DNA of 57,087 nt from an uncultured Phascolarctobacterium sp. (GCA_949285135.1 CASDXO010000005.1:1-57087); one strand, 5' to 3'; positions 39,735 to 48,154 are shown, numbered from the stretch's first letter. The notes: a model not told the origin generated them from the letters alone. Translations and numbers: made by a program.

Positions 39735-40883
39735 TCACACATCCCCACACAATCTCTTTATCGCCGCAGCTATACGTGCATTTTCTGCCGGCAACCCGAT
39801 ACTAATGCGCAGACAGCCACGCAGATTTTTGTTTTCACTGTAATCGCGCACCAGGATGCCGGACTCCTGCAGCTTAACAAAAATAAATTTACCGCTGTTC
39901 ATCCGGTCATCACCTGAATCGCGGCTGTATTCAGTCTTATAGCGGGCAGCAAGCCTGGCTGCCATTACACCTTCCGCATAGAAAGTAACGAAATTAGCTG
40001 CGGAAGGAAACACCTTAAATCCCAGCTGACGCAGGCAGTCTGCCAGCTGTTCACGCTGCGCTACCGTCTCATTGATTCTGGCAGCATAGGCACCTTTATG
40101 AACATATACGGCACCTGCCGTCATCAGAGTATAACCATTGACTCCGTAGGGCAGCATGGCCTTTTTCATGGTGCCAATAAGCTCTGCTGCGCCCAGGCCA
40201 TAGCCGCAGCGCATACCTGCCAGGCCGTACGCTTTGGAAAAAGTCCGCAAGCAGATAATATTATCATATTCTGCCAGCACTTCCGTTATGGAAGCCTGCC
40301 CGGAAAACTCAATATACGCCTCATCGATAATCACCGGACATGCTGCTGCGGCGGCAATCTCGGTAATATCTGTTAAAGCGTTATAATTACCCGTCGGATT
40401 ATTGGGATTACATAAAATAAGCAAAGACGGTTTTACCTCGGCGGCAGTCTGCAGAAGTGCCTTTTTATCTATGTAGCCATCAGCATCAAGATAATACGGA
40501 CATACTTCGCTGTCTGATAACTGCACGTATACGCAATACATGGAAAAAGACGGAACTGGCACCATGATTTTTTTACCGCTGCCGCCAAAAACCTGACAGG
40601 CAATTCTCAGCAGCTCGCTGGAGCCGTTGCCGATAATAACGTTTTGCGCCTGCAAACCAAAAGCTGCCGCCAGCTGCGCGCATAAATCCTCTGCCTGCAT
40701 CTGCGGATACCTGTTAAAAGCAAATTTTTGCATTTTGTCTGTCAGCTCACTGAGGACTTCTTCCGGCAACGGCAGATTACTTTCATTGGCATTGACGATT
40801 ATTTCCGCATCCGTATTTTCCACATGGTATGTTTCCAGTCGGGCAATACTTTCTCTGATTTCAGCATTTATCATAACTTTCAT
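39735..40883 (-). CDS. hisC: histidinol-phosphate aminotransferase
   Basis: PLP enzyme converting imidazole-acetol phosphate and glutamate to histidinol phosphate. It has 382 residues. Cofactor sites are NPNNPTGN, DEAYIEFSG and the Schiff-base lysine in RTFSKAYGLAGMRCGYG. The ATG at 40883 overlaps the hisD stop; an alternative ATG three codons on has better ribosome-binding spacing. An insert near SRDSGDDRMNSGK, close to the C terminus, is longer than in most HisC. Confidence 0.95.
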   Translation of the reverse strand: MKVMINAEIRESIARLETYHVENTDAEIIVNANESNLPLPEEVLSELTDKMQKFAFNRYPQMQAEDLCAQLAAAFGLQAQNVIIGNGSSELLRIACQVFGGSGKKIMVPVPSFSMYCVYVQLSDSEVCPYYLDADGYIDKKALLQTAAEVKPSLLILCNPNNPTGNYNALTDITEIAAAAACPVIIDEAYIEFSGQASITEVLAEYDNIICLRTFSKAYGLAGMRCGYGLGAAELIGTMKKAMLPYGVNGYTLMTAGAVYVHKGAYAARINETVAQREQLADCLRQLGFKVFPSAANFVTFYAEGVMAARLAARYKTEYSRDSGDDRMNSGKFIFVKLQESGILVRDYSENKNLRGCLRISIGLPAENARIAAAIKRLCGDV

Positions 40884-42226
40884 TCCTTTTCCATACGTTT
40901 ACGGACAGCGTTAGCATGAGCCTGCAGTCCCTCTGCTTCTGCCATAACGATGATATCATCTGCTACAGCGGCCAGTGCGCTGCCGGTATAGGCAATAATA
41001 CTTGTTTTCTTCATAAAGGTTTCCACATTCAGTACGGAATAGAATTTAGCCGTACCTCCTGTAGGCAGGATATGGTTGGGTCCTGCGTAGTAATCACCCA
41101 GCGGCTCCGGTGAATATGCACCCAGGAAAACTGCTCCGGCATTACGGATAAACGGCAGCAGTTCAAAAGGAGCCTTGGTCATAACTTCAAGATGCTCCGG
41201 TGCCGACATATTGGCCATTTCAATAACTGTATCCATGCTGCCTGCCAAAATTACTTTGCCCTGTCCTTCCAGAGACGCGCCAGCAATGCCCTTACGCGGC
41301 AGCACGTCCAGCTGCCTTTCCAGCTCCTGCAGCGTAGCGCGGGCCACCTGCTCACTGTCTGTTACTAAAATAGCACTTGCCAGCGGGTCATGTTCTGCCT
41401 GGCTCAAAAGATCAGCAGCCAAATAACGTGGATTGGCATTGTCGTCCGCAATAATCAAAATCTCACTGGGACCTGCCAGCATGTCGATATCGCAGTGTCC
41501 GTAGACAGCTTTTTTGGCCAGCGTTACAAAGATATTGCCGGGGCCGGTGATTTTTTCTACCTTCGGTACGGTCTCTGTTCCGAAAGCCAGTGCTGCCACT
41601 GCCTGCGCACCGCCCATCTTGTAAATATCCGTAACCCCAATAGCCTTTGCCGTAGCCAGTACATAAGGATTAACCCTGCCGTCCTTTCCGGGCGGTACTG
41701 CCATTACGATTTTTTTCACCCCTGCAACTTTAGCCGGGCAGGCATTCATAATCACTGAAGAGGGGTATGCAGCCGTGCCTCCCGGTACATAGATACCTAC
41801 GGAATCAAGAGGCGTAACCTTCTGCCCCAGCATGGAACCGTATTCTCTGTTAGTCAGCCAGGTCTTGGGTACCTGCTCTTCATGGAATCGTGTTACATTG
41901 GCGATAGCTTTTTTGATGGCTGCCATTACTGCAGGTTTTACCACCGCTTCTGCTTCAGCAAATTCCTGCTCCGTCACTTTGATATTTTCAGCATTCAATT
42001 CGGCTTTATCTATTAATTTTGTATAATAAAACAGTTTTTCATCGCCGCCACTTCTGACATCATTTACAATACGTTCTACCACCTGCGCTGCAGTCAGCGG
42101 TGCACCGAACATCTCGGTAACGCCAGCCTGCACTCCCGGTGAAAGGGTGCATTCATCAAAGGCTTTTTTCTTCATCAATGCCGCCATTTCAGCAGCATTC
42201 ATCTTTCTTGCATCTATCAAATCCAT
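40880..42226 (-). CDS. hisD: histidinol dehydrogenase
   Basis: Zn-dependent, NAD+-using enzyme for the last two oxidations to L-histidine. It has 448 residues, slightly above the usual 430. Recognisable parts are VGIYVPGGTAAYPSSVIMNACPAKVAGV in pieces, the NAD site KITGPGNIFVTLAKKAVYGHCDIDMLAGPSE region, the zinc-binding SQAEHDPLASAIL, SAPEHLEVM and YAGPNHILPTGGTAKF. It starts five bases after hisG. Confidence 0.97.
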   Translation of the reverse strand: MDLIDARKMNAAEMAALMKKKAFDECTLSPGVQAGVTEMFGAPLTAAQVVERIVNDVRSGGDEKLFYYTKLIDKAELNAENIKVTEQEFAEAEAVVKPAVMAAIKKAIANVTRFHEEQVPKTWLTNREYGSMLGQKVTPLDSVGIYVPGGTAAYPSSVIMNACPAKVAGVKKIVMAVPPGKDGRVNPYVLATAKAIGVTDIYKMGGAQAVAALAFGTETVPKVEKITGPGNIFVTLAKKAVYGHCDIDMLAGPSEILIIADDNANPRYLAADLLSQAEHDPLASAILVTDSEQVARATLQELERQLDVLPRKGIAGASLEGQGKVILAGSMDTVIEMANMSAPEHLEVMTKAPFELLPFIRNAGAVFLGAYSPEPLGDYYAGPNHILPTGGTAKFYSVLNVETFMKKTSIIAYTGSALAAVADDIIVMAEAEGLQAHANAVRKRMEKE

Positions 42227-42230
42227 AGTG

Positions 42231-42875
42231 TTACCCCTCTTTCAAAACTTTTCTCAAATCTTCCGTCAGTCGTGCAATTCTGTCAAATTTCAGACGAAAG
42301 CTTGCTTTATTGGCAATCAGTCTGGAGGTTGCCGTAAAAATGGAAGCAACCTCCGTCAGATTATTCTCTCTTAAAGTAGTGCCGGTTTCCACAATATCTA
42401 CAATCAGTTCACTGAGCCCCACAATCGGTCCCAGCTCAATAGATCCATTCAGTTTGATGATCTCTGTCTGGATGCCCAGCTCATCAAAATATCTCTTGGC
42501 ACAGTTGGGATATTTGGTAGCAACCCGCAGGTGCGCATAATCCTCCAGCCGCGTCAGCCGTTTGGCTTCCGGCACTGCCAGCATCAGGCGACATTTACCG
42601 AATTTTAAATCTAACAGCTCAACAATATCTTTGTTTTCCTCTGCCAGTACATCCTTACCGATAATACCAAGGTCGGCAGCACCATATTCCACATAAGTTG
42701 GCACATCCACCGTCTTGGCAATGATGAATTTTATTTTGGCCGCTTCGTTAGCAATCACCAGCTTACGAGAATCCTCTGACAGATTTTCTGCTGTATAGCC
42801 TACCCTGGCTAACAAATCCACCGCTTTATCAAACAGCTTACCCTTCGGCAGAGCAATGGTAATATATTCGTCCAT
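42231..42875 (-). CDS. hisG: ATP phosphoribosyltransferase, short form
   Basis: First committed step, joining PRPP and ATP. With 214 residues it is the short HisG that lacks the C-terminal regulatory domain and needs HisZ as partner. Motifs are ITIALPKGKLFDKAVDLL, YGAADLGIIGKDVL and GLSELIVDIVETGTTLREN (the PRPP loop). GAGGAGG precedes the ATG. It lies 12 bases after hisZ, consistent with a HisG-HisZ complex. Confidence 0.97.
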   Translation of the reverse strand: MDEYITIALPKGKLFDKAVDLLARVGYTAENLSEDSRKLVIANEAAKIKFIIAKTVDVPTYVEYGAADLGIIGKDVLAEENKDIVELLDLKFGKCRLMLAVPEAKRLTRLEDYAHLRVATKYPNCAKRYFDELGIQTEIIKLNGSIELGPIVGLSELIVDIVETGTTLRENNLTEVASIFTATSRLIANKASFRLKFDRIARLTEDLRKVLKEG

Positions 42876-42887
42876 GCTTTATCCTCC

Positions 42888-44054
42888 TCAAACATATACC
42901 AGACAGCTGCAGCAGTTACTGCTTACCTCAGCAGCGGCCTGCTCCAGTGTCATTGGACTTACTGCCAGTTTTACGCTGCGCCCTTCTTTACGCAGAGCAT
43001 CAGCCTTGGAGATAGCCTGCAGGATATTACCCTCGCCCCAGGCCACAAACACATCCCAGCGCCTGCTGTAATCCATGGCTCCCTGTCTTTCCAACGCCAG
43101 AATGATACGCTCAATACCCATGGCGAAACCTGTTGCCGGGCAGTCCAGTCCAAAATTATCCATCATCCTGTCATAACGACCGCCGCCGGCTACAGAAAAA
43201 CCTATTTCCGGCAGGTATATTTCAAACAGCATGCCCGTATAATAATCAAGCGACCGGTTCAGGCCCAAATCAAAGCTTACGTAATCGCCATAACCATAGG
43301 CTTCAACCAGGCTGTAAATCTGTCTTAAATCATCCAACGCCTTTTTGACTGCTTCACCCTGCAGCAGCACAGCCAGCTCGTCTAAAAGATTACGCCCGCC
43401 CTGTAAAAATAACAGTCGTTCAAATACATTCTGTAAACTGCTGCCAGCATCTGCCATAGAAGCAGCAATTTCTTCCATCGCTACTGCATCATGCCTGCGC
43501 AGGCATTCTTTCACTTTTCTTACCTGTTCAGGGCTCAGGCCAGCTTCGCGGCACAGCCCATCAATAAAGCCGATATGACCCAAACTGATAATAAAGTTTT
43601 TGATACCGGCAGCCTTGAGACTCTCTGCTGCCAGTACGATTACCTCTGCATCAGCCGCTGCTCCGCTGGCTCCAAAAAGTTCCACCCCTGCCTGTTCAAA
43701 CTCGCATTGCTTGCCGGCCTGGATGTTTTCATAGCGGTACAAACTGGACAAATAGCACAGCCGTTTAACCTTATTGTCATCCTGCAGCCTGTTTGCTGCT
43801 ACTCTGGCAATAGGTGCCGTCATATCATTTCTCAGCGCCAGCAGATTATTATTGCGGTCGAAAAAGCGAAAATCACTTTCCTTATCCGTAATTTTAAAAA
43901 TATCTGCATACTCAAAGCTTGGCGTCTTTACTTCGTCATAACCCCACTTACAGAAAATATCTATTATCTTATTTTCTATTGCCCGTCTGGTCTTCATCTC
44001 ACCGGGCAGGATGTCCTTAGTTCCATAAGGAATTTCATATATCTGCCTGTTCAT
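42888..44054 (-). CDS. hisZ: ATP phosphoribosyltransferase regulatory subunit
   Basis: Paralogue of histidyl-tRNA synthetase that confers histidine feedback on short HisG and does not charge tRNA. It has 388 residues: class II core with YEIPYGTKDILPGEMKTRR, LRNDMTAPIARVAANRL, RYENIQAGKQCEFEQAGVELFG and SFDLGLNRSLDYYTGMLFEIY. The anticodon-binding domain of HisS is mostly lost. It is the first his gene; GGGGGAG precedes the ATG, and a 15-bp inverted repeat lies 33 bases upstream. Confidence 0.96.
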   Translation of the reverse strand: MNRQIYEIPYGTKDILPGEMKTRRAIENKIIDIFCKWGYDEVKTPSFEYADIFKITDKESDFRFFDRNNNLLALRNDMTAPIARVAANRLQDDNKVKRLCYLSSLYRYENIQAGKQCEFEQAGVELFGASGAAADAEVIVLAAESLKAAGIKNFIISLGHIGFIDGLCREAGLSPEQVRKVKECLRRHDAVAMEEIAASMADAGSSLQNVFERLLFLQGGRNLLDELAVLLQGEAVKKALDDLRQIYSLVEAYGYGDYVSFDLGLNRSLDYYTGMLFEIYLPEIGFSVAGGGRYDRMMDNFGLDCPATGFAMGIERIILALERQGAMDYSRRWDVFVAWGEGNILQAISKADALRKEGRSVKLAVSPMTLEQAAAEVSSNCCSCLVYV

Positions 44055-44086
44055 ACTTCTCCCCCATTCTCATCGGATTATTTAGT

Positions 44087-44125
44087 ACTTTATCACTTTA
44101 CTTGTTTAAAGTAAAGTGATAAAGT
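44087..44125 (-). promoter_or_regulatory. 15-bp inverted repeat ahead of the his operon
   Basis: ACTTTATCACTTTAC (44087-44101) and its exact complement GTAAAGTGATAAAGT (44111-44125) flank a 9-base spacer. On the minus strand it overlaps where a hisZ promoter must be (TTTACT and TAAAGT lie 17 apart inside it). It could be an operator. On the plus strand a T run follows, so a terminator is the alternative, but no plus-strand gene ends here. The rest of 44126-44254 shows no feature. Confidence 0.55.
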
Positions 44126-44254
44126 AAACTTTTTTTATTTTTAGAATTACTTCTCTATATCTGTAATTTATTTTACATAAATCACCATAAAATGATTCTG
44201 CCAGCATGTATGTATAAACTTTAATTATATTTTACTTATGTCATCATTTATCCA

Positions 44255-44283
44255 TTGACAAGCAGTTTTAATTTTAGTATTCT
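44255..44283 (+). promoter_or_regulatory. promoter of the Mn2+ riboswitch transcript
   Basis: Perfect TTGACA (44255-44260), a 17-base spacer and TATTCT (44278-44283). The start site falls near 44290, at the 5' edge of the aptamer. Confidence 0.8.
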
Positions 44284-44287
44284 TATT

Positions 44288-44393
44288 GCATAAGGGAGTA
44301 GCTGGCATAAATCTTGATTTATGTTTACACTGTCGTCAGTACGGTTTCCTGCAGGAAATCCGGCTTTGTAAGTAAGTAGCGAGACTTTGTTGC
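44288..44393 (+). ncRNA. yybP-ykoY manganese riboswitch aptamer
   Basis: The two conserved loops of this class are present: GGGAGTAGC near the 5' end, and GTCGTCAGTACGG ... CCGGCTTTGTAAG followed by AGTAGCGAGACTTT at the 3' side. They match the Mn2+-sensing yybP-ykoY family, in which both loops create the metal site between docked helices. P1 can form between GCATAAG and CTTTGTTGC. The 3' strand of P1 is shared with the downstream terminator. Confidence 0.85.
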
Positions 44394-44428
44394 AAAATAC
44401 TGCAGCAAAAGTCTCGTTTTTTTATTTT
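44380..44428 (+). terminator. riboswitch expression-platform terminator
   Basis: CGAGACTTT (44380-44388) pairs with AAAGTCTCG (44408-44416), followed by TTTTTTTATTTT. Its left arm overlaps the aptamer's 3' strand, so Mn2+ binding should block the terminator and switch the gene on. Confidence 0.82.
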
Positions 44429-44463
44429 CTGGACACTGCTGCACCGAAAATCAGGAGGAAAAT

Positions 44464-45390
44464 ATGGAAATCTTATTTCAGGTCTTTTTATTAATTTCAG
44501 GTTTTGTTATGCTGGCCAAAGGCGCTGACAAATTTGTAGAAGGGGCAGCCGGTATCGCCTCACGTTTTGGCATCCCCCAGCTTGTTATTGGCCTGACCAT
44601 TGTCGCTATGGGTACCAGCGCACCGGAAGCCGCCGTAAGTTTGGCAGCAGCGTTTAAAGGCAATGCAGATATCACTGTCGGCAACATCGTCGGCAGCAAC
44701 ATTCTCAATATCTGGATTATTCTTGGTCTTGCGGCAGCTATTACACCGCTTTTAGTAGCGCGTTCTACCATCAGGCTGGAAATCCCCTTTATGATTGCCA
44801 TTACTGCACTGTTAGGTTATCAGGGTATGGATGGCACAGTTACCTTTTTCGACGGCGTATTACTTCTGGTACTGTTTGTGCTCTATCTTGCCTATCTGTA
44901 CAATATGGCGAAAAAAAACAAGGTCAATGAAAGTGCGCAGGAATACAGCCATACTCTGTCCCACTGCCTGATCCGGACTGCAGCAGGCCTGGCTTTAATC
45001 ATTCTGGGCAGCAATGTAACCGTCAATGCGGCTACTGCTATTGCATCTTATATCGGGCTCAGCCAGCGCTTTATCGGTCTTACTATCGTTGCCTTAGGTA
45101 CTTCGCTGCCGGAACTTTTCACCTCCGTTGCAGCCGCCCGTAAAGGCAATGCAGATATCGCCATTGGCAACATCGTCGGCAGTAATATCTTTAACATCCT
45201 GTTCGTTATCGGACTTTCCGCGCTGATTATTGATATTCCCTTTGCCGCAGCATTCAATTTTGATATGTTTATTGCCATAACCGCTGCCGTTATGCTTTTA
45301 GCCTGCGTTCTCTTTACCAGAAAGCTGCAACGCTGGGCAGGCATCCTGATGCTTTGCTGTTACGGTGTATATTTGTGGTATATATTATAA
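44464..45390 (+). CDS. CaCA-family cation exchanger, probably Mn2+/Ca2+ export
   Basis: A 308-residue, roughly ten-helix exchanger of the YrbG type. Both alpha repeats are complete: GTSAPEAAVSLAAAFKGNADI with GNIVGSNILNI, and GTSLPELFTSVAAARKGNADI with GNIVGSNIFNI. These carry the acidic and polar ion-coordinating residues. The family swaps Ca2+ for Na+ or H+, but control by a yybP-ykoY riboswitch points to Mn2+ efflux as the physiological role here. AGGAGG precedes the ATG. It is monocistronic. Confidence 0.92.
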   Translation: MEILFQVFLLISGFVMLAKGADKFVEGAAGIASRFGIPQLVIGLTIVAMGTSAPEAAVSLAAAFKGNADITVGNIVGSNILNIWIILGLAAAITPLLVARSTIRLEIPFMIAITALLGYQGMDGTVTFFDGVLLLVLFVLYLAYLYNMAKKNKVNESAQEYSHTLSHCLIRTAAGLALIILGSNVTVNAATAIASYIGLSQRFIGLTIVALGTSLPELFTSVAAARKGNADIAIGNIVGSNIFNILFVIGLSALIIDIPFAAAFNFDMFIAITAAVMLLACVLFTRKLQRWAGILMLCCYGVYLWYIL

Positions 45391-45393
45391 GCT

Positions 45394-45424
45394 AAAAAGC
45401 TGACCATTATTGGTCAGCTTTTTT
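45394..45424. terminator. bidirectional terminator
   Basis: 12-bp stem AAAAAGCTGACC / GGTCAGCTTTTT with an ATTATT loop and T runs on both sides; it overlaps the metA stop codon. Confidence 0.9.
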
Positions 45425-46343
45425 ACATCGTAGACAATGTTGTTAAATCATAAGGTGTATCCTGATAAACAATATTCAGCCAGTTCAGATAAAATAAATG
45501 TGCATAGCTGCACCATTTAAAACATGGCTGCTGCGAACTGTCATTGTCCGGGTAATAATTTTCCGGCATGGCAATGTCCATTCCCTTCTTTTTATCGCGG
45601 GTATATTCGTCCGCCAGAGAATAGCGATCATATTCAAAATGCCCCAGAACAAAAATTCGTTTCAAGTCCTTAGTAGCGCAGATATTTATGCCCTGCTCTA
45701 CCGAACGCGACAGCACTTCCAGCTCTCTGTTACCGTCAATAGCGCTGTCATCAACCGTTGTATGCCTGGACTGCGGAATAAAATACCTGTCGTCAAAGCC
45801 ACGCAGCAGCGGATGATTGCGCACGGTAATACCATAAGGGTAGATGCCAAACATCTTCTCCTCCAGCAGACTTTTCTGCACTCCGTAGTAATGGTATAAA
45901 CCTGCCTGCGCACTCCAGCAATAATGCAGAACGGAATACACATGTGTTTCTGCCCATTTTAAATAACCGGTAAACTCTTCCCAATAATCAACATCTTCAA
46001 AGTCATAAGTTTCTACCGGAGCACCGGTAACGATGAAAGCATCGTAATAACGGTCTTTGATATCGGCAAATTCCAGATAGCAGCTGTCCAGATAGGAATT
46101 ATCCGTATGAGTAGTCTGCCTGCTGACAATGCGGCAAAAATCAATCTCTATCTGCAGCGGCGAATTCCCCAGCAAGCGCAGCAGCTGTAGCTCCGTTGGC
46201 TTTTTTAAGGGCATCAGATTCAAAATCAAAACCTTCAAAGGTCTTATATCCTGTCTGGCAGCTCGCTGCTGTCCAATAGTTACTATACCTTCCAGCTGCA
46301 GCTTATCTACTGCAGATAAATTATCACTTATTTTAATTGGCAT
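45423..46343 (-). CDS. metA: homoserine O-acetyltransferase (MetA fold)
   Basis: Activates homoserine for methionine synthesis. It has 306 residues, glutamine-amidotransferase-like fold. The acyl-accepting cysteine is Cys142 in LHYCWSAQAGLYHYYGV, with the dyad histidine and glutamate in LGHFEYDRYSL. Residue 111 is Glu (VTGAPVETYDF); in this family Glu at 111 selects acetyl-CoA and Gly selects succinyl-CoA, so the common label homoserine O-succinyltransferase is probably wrong here. It is 17 bases after metY, an O-acetylhomoserine enzyme, which fits. Confidence 0.94.
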   Translation of the reverse strand: MPIKISDNLSAVDKLQLEGIVTIGQQRAARQDIRPLKVLILNLMPLKKPTELQLLRLLGNSPLQIEIDFCRIVSRQTTHTDNSYLDSCYLEFADIKDRYYDAFIVTGAPVETYDFEDVDYWEEFTGYLKWAETHVYSVLHYCWSAQAGLYHYYGVQKSLLEEKMFGIYPYGITVRNHPLLRGFDDRYFIPQSRHTTVDDSAIDGNRELEVLSRSVEQGINICATKDLKRIFVLGHFEYDRYSLADEYTRDKKKGMDIAMPENYYPDNDSSQQPCFKWCSYAHLFYLNWLNIVYQDTPYDLTTLSTM

Positions 46344-46360
46344 CTTTCTTCCTCCATATT

Positions 46361-47644
46361 TTAACGAATATTATTCAAAGCATGGGATAAGTCTTCCAGC
46401 AAATCATCGACATTTTCCAAACCGACAGAAATTCTCACTGTGCCCGGATTAATACCCGCAGCCAGCTGCGCTTTTTCACTCAGCTGCTGATGGGTAGTAG
46501 ATGCCGGATGAATAACCAGAGATTTACTGTCGCCCACATTGGCCAGATTGGAAAAAATTTCCAGTCCGTCAATAAACTGGCAGGCTGCATCATAACCGTC
46601 TTTTAAATCAACAGAAAAAATTGAACCACAGCCTTTAGGCAGATATTTCTGTGCCAGTTGCCGATATTTATTGCCCTCAATTTCAGGATAATTAACTTTG
46701 CTCACCGCAGGATGTTTACTTAAAAACTCTGTTATCTTACGAGTATTTTCTATATGTCTTTCAATGCGCAAAGACAGAGTTTCGAGACCCTGCACCAAAA
46801 GCCAGGCGTTAAAAGGACTCAAGGCAGCACCGGTATCGCGCAAAAGTTTGGCTCTGATCCGAGTTACAAAACCACTGCCTGGCAAATCACGGATGAAATT
46901 AATTCCATGATAGGAAGCATCTGCCACATCCAGCCTGGTAAATCTGCCGGAAGCAGACCAGTCAAACTTACCGTTTTCTATAATCACACCGCCGATGCTG
47001 GTACCATGGCCACCCATAAACTTAGTGCAGGAATGAACAACAATATCTGCGCCAAAATCAAAAGGACGGAACAAATACGGCGTAGCAAAGGTATTATCGA
47101 CAAACACCGGCAATCCGTACTGATGAGCCACTTCAACAATAGCTGCAAAATCAGGAATATTGATAGCAGGATTCCCCAAAGTCTCCAAAAAAATCAGCTT
47201 AGTATGCTCATTTATCTGCGCGGCAAAATTCTGCGGCTCATCAGGATTAACAAAATGAGTTGTAATCCCGTATTCAGGCAGCGTCTCCGCAAACAGATTA
47301 TAAGTGCCGCCATAAATTGTCGAAGCTGCAATAATCTCATCACCCTGACTGCATAAATTAAGCACAGCATAGGTTACTGCCGCGGAACCACTGGCAACTG
47401 CCACTGCTGCCGTGCCTCCCTCCAAAGCAGCACAGCGTTTTTCCAGCACATCTGTTGTCGGATTATGCAGACGGGAATAAATATAACCTTCTTCTTTCAA
47501 ATCAAACAGCGCCGATGCTGTCTGCGTATCCTTAAATACATAAGAAGTAGTCTGATATAATGGTACTGCTCTTGCTCCAGTTACCGCATCAGGAATCTGC
47601 CCTGCATGCTGCTGTAAAGTTTCAAAACGATAGTGTCTTGTCAT
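46361..47644 (-). CDS. metY: O-acetylhomoserine sulfhydrylase
   Basis: PLP enzyme making homocysteine from O-acetylhomoserine and sulfide. It has 427 residues, the long form of the Cys/Met metabolism family. Signatures are YQTTSYVFKDT, YSRLHNPTTDVLEKR, and the Schiff-base lysine in VVHSCTKFMGGHGTSIGG. The block IRDLPGSGFVTRIRAKLLRDTGA is typical of MetY rather than MetB/MetC. It is the first gene behind the Met T-box; AGGAGGGG precedes the ATG. Confidence 0.95.
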   Translation of the reverse strand: MTRHYRFETLQQHAGQIPDAVTGARAVPLYQTTSYVFKDTQTASALFDLKEEGYIYSRLHNPTTDVLEKRCAALEGGTAAVAVASGSAAVTYAVLNLCSQGDEIIAASTIYGGTYNLFAETLPEYGITTHFVNPDEPQNFAAQINEHTKLIFLETLGNPAINIPDFAAIVEVAHQYGLPVFVDNTFATPYLFRPFDFGADIVVHSCTKFMGGHGTSIGGVIIENGKFDWSASGRFTRLDVADASYHGINFIRDLPGSGFVTRIRAKLLRDTGAALSPFNAWLLVQGLETLSLRIERHIENTRKITEFLSKHPAVSKVNYPEIEGNKYRQLAQKYLPKGCGSIFSVDLKDGYDAACQFIDGLEIFSNLANVGDSKSLVIHPASTTHQQLSEKAQLAAGINPGTVRISVGLENVDDLLEDLSHALNNIR

Positions 47645-47689
47645 AAAGTTCCCCTCCTGAAGTTAATTACGTCATGCAAAAAAGAAAAT

Positions 47690-47728
47690 AAAAAACTTCC
47701 GTTCCTGTATATATACAGGGACGGAAGT
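47690..47728 (-). terminator. T-box regulated terminator
   Basis: On the minus strand ACTTCCGTCCCTGTA / TACAGGAACGGAAGT forms a 15-bp stem followed by TTTTTT. Its left arm is downstream of and overlaps the antiterminator partner of the T-box core, as usual. Confidence 0.9.
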
Positions 47729-47975
47729 ACCGTGATACCACCCTAATTCGCCTGTTACTCACATAACAGGCCTCTTCAAGTACGCGGAATAAAATTCTTG
47801 AATACTCTAAGTGCTGTAACGGGCACCCCCGGACGGTTTAAATAAATTCGACCAATCTGCTCCAAGGCCATCTTCGGTAAAAACTTCAGCATCTCCTTGC
47901 ACCAAACAGAGACTCTCTGCGGCATCCGTTTTTTACTTACTCTTCTTTTCATTGCAATAACGATTTGAAATTTGA
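47690..47975 (-). ncRNA. methionine T-box riboswitch
   Basis: The leader on the minus strand holds a long stem I, the T-box core AGGGTGGTATCACGG (about 47728-47745) that pairs with the uncharged tRNA CCA end, and the terminator above. The specifier region reads GAA-ATG-GCC like sequence with ATG at 47869-47871 (minus strand), which identifies tRNA-Met as the effector. Uncharged tRNA-Met should allow read-through into metY-metA. Confidence 0.88.
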
Positions 47976-47980
47976 TACAT

Positions 47981-48009
47981 AAGATACCACAGTTAAATTA
48001 AAGTGTCAA
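47981..48009 (-). promoter_or_regulatory. promoter of the T-box metY-metA transcript
   Basis: On the minus strand perfect TTGACA (48004-48009), a 17-base spacer and TATCTT (47981-47986). Confidence 0.8.
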
Positions 48010-48070
48010 CTATTATTTACAATTTTATCTGTTTTTTAACTCAAATCGCTATATTTTGTAACATTTAAAC

Positions 48071-48098
48071 AAAAAACCTGTACAGAATCCTGTACAGG
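48071..48098 (-). terminator. terminator of the former tRNA-Arg gene
   Basis: CCTGTACAG-GATT-CTGTACAGG on the minus strand, followed by TTTTTT. It lies just past the tRNA 3' end and was presumably the terminator of the intact tRNA gene. Confidence 0.85.
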
Positions 48099-48109
48099 CC
48101 TAATTTTTC

Positions 48110-48154
48110 TGGTGTTCCTGGGCAGATTCGAACTGCCGACCTACCGCTTAGGAG
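48110..48154 (-). pseudogene. 3' half of tRNA-Arg(CCU), attachment site
   Basis: On the minus strand the sequence runs from the anticodon loop CTCCTAA (anticodon CCT), through the variable region AGGTC and the T-arm GGCAG-TTCGAAT-CTGCC, to CAGGAACACCA with encoded CCA. Upstream of the loop the sequence no longer pairs with the anticodon stem, and no D-arm or acceptor strand exists. Such a 3' remnant is the mark left when an element integrates at a tRNA 3' end, a common target being tRNA-Arg(CCU). It forms one att site; the restored whole gene should lie at the element's other end, right of the window. Confidence 0.8.

Noticed and set aside
44087..44140. Terminator on the plus strand
   Set aside because: The inverted repeat is followed by a T run, but no plus-strand transcript is expected here; kept as a candidate operator instead.
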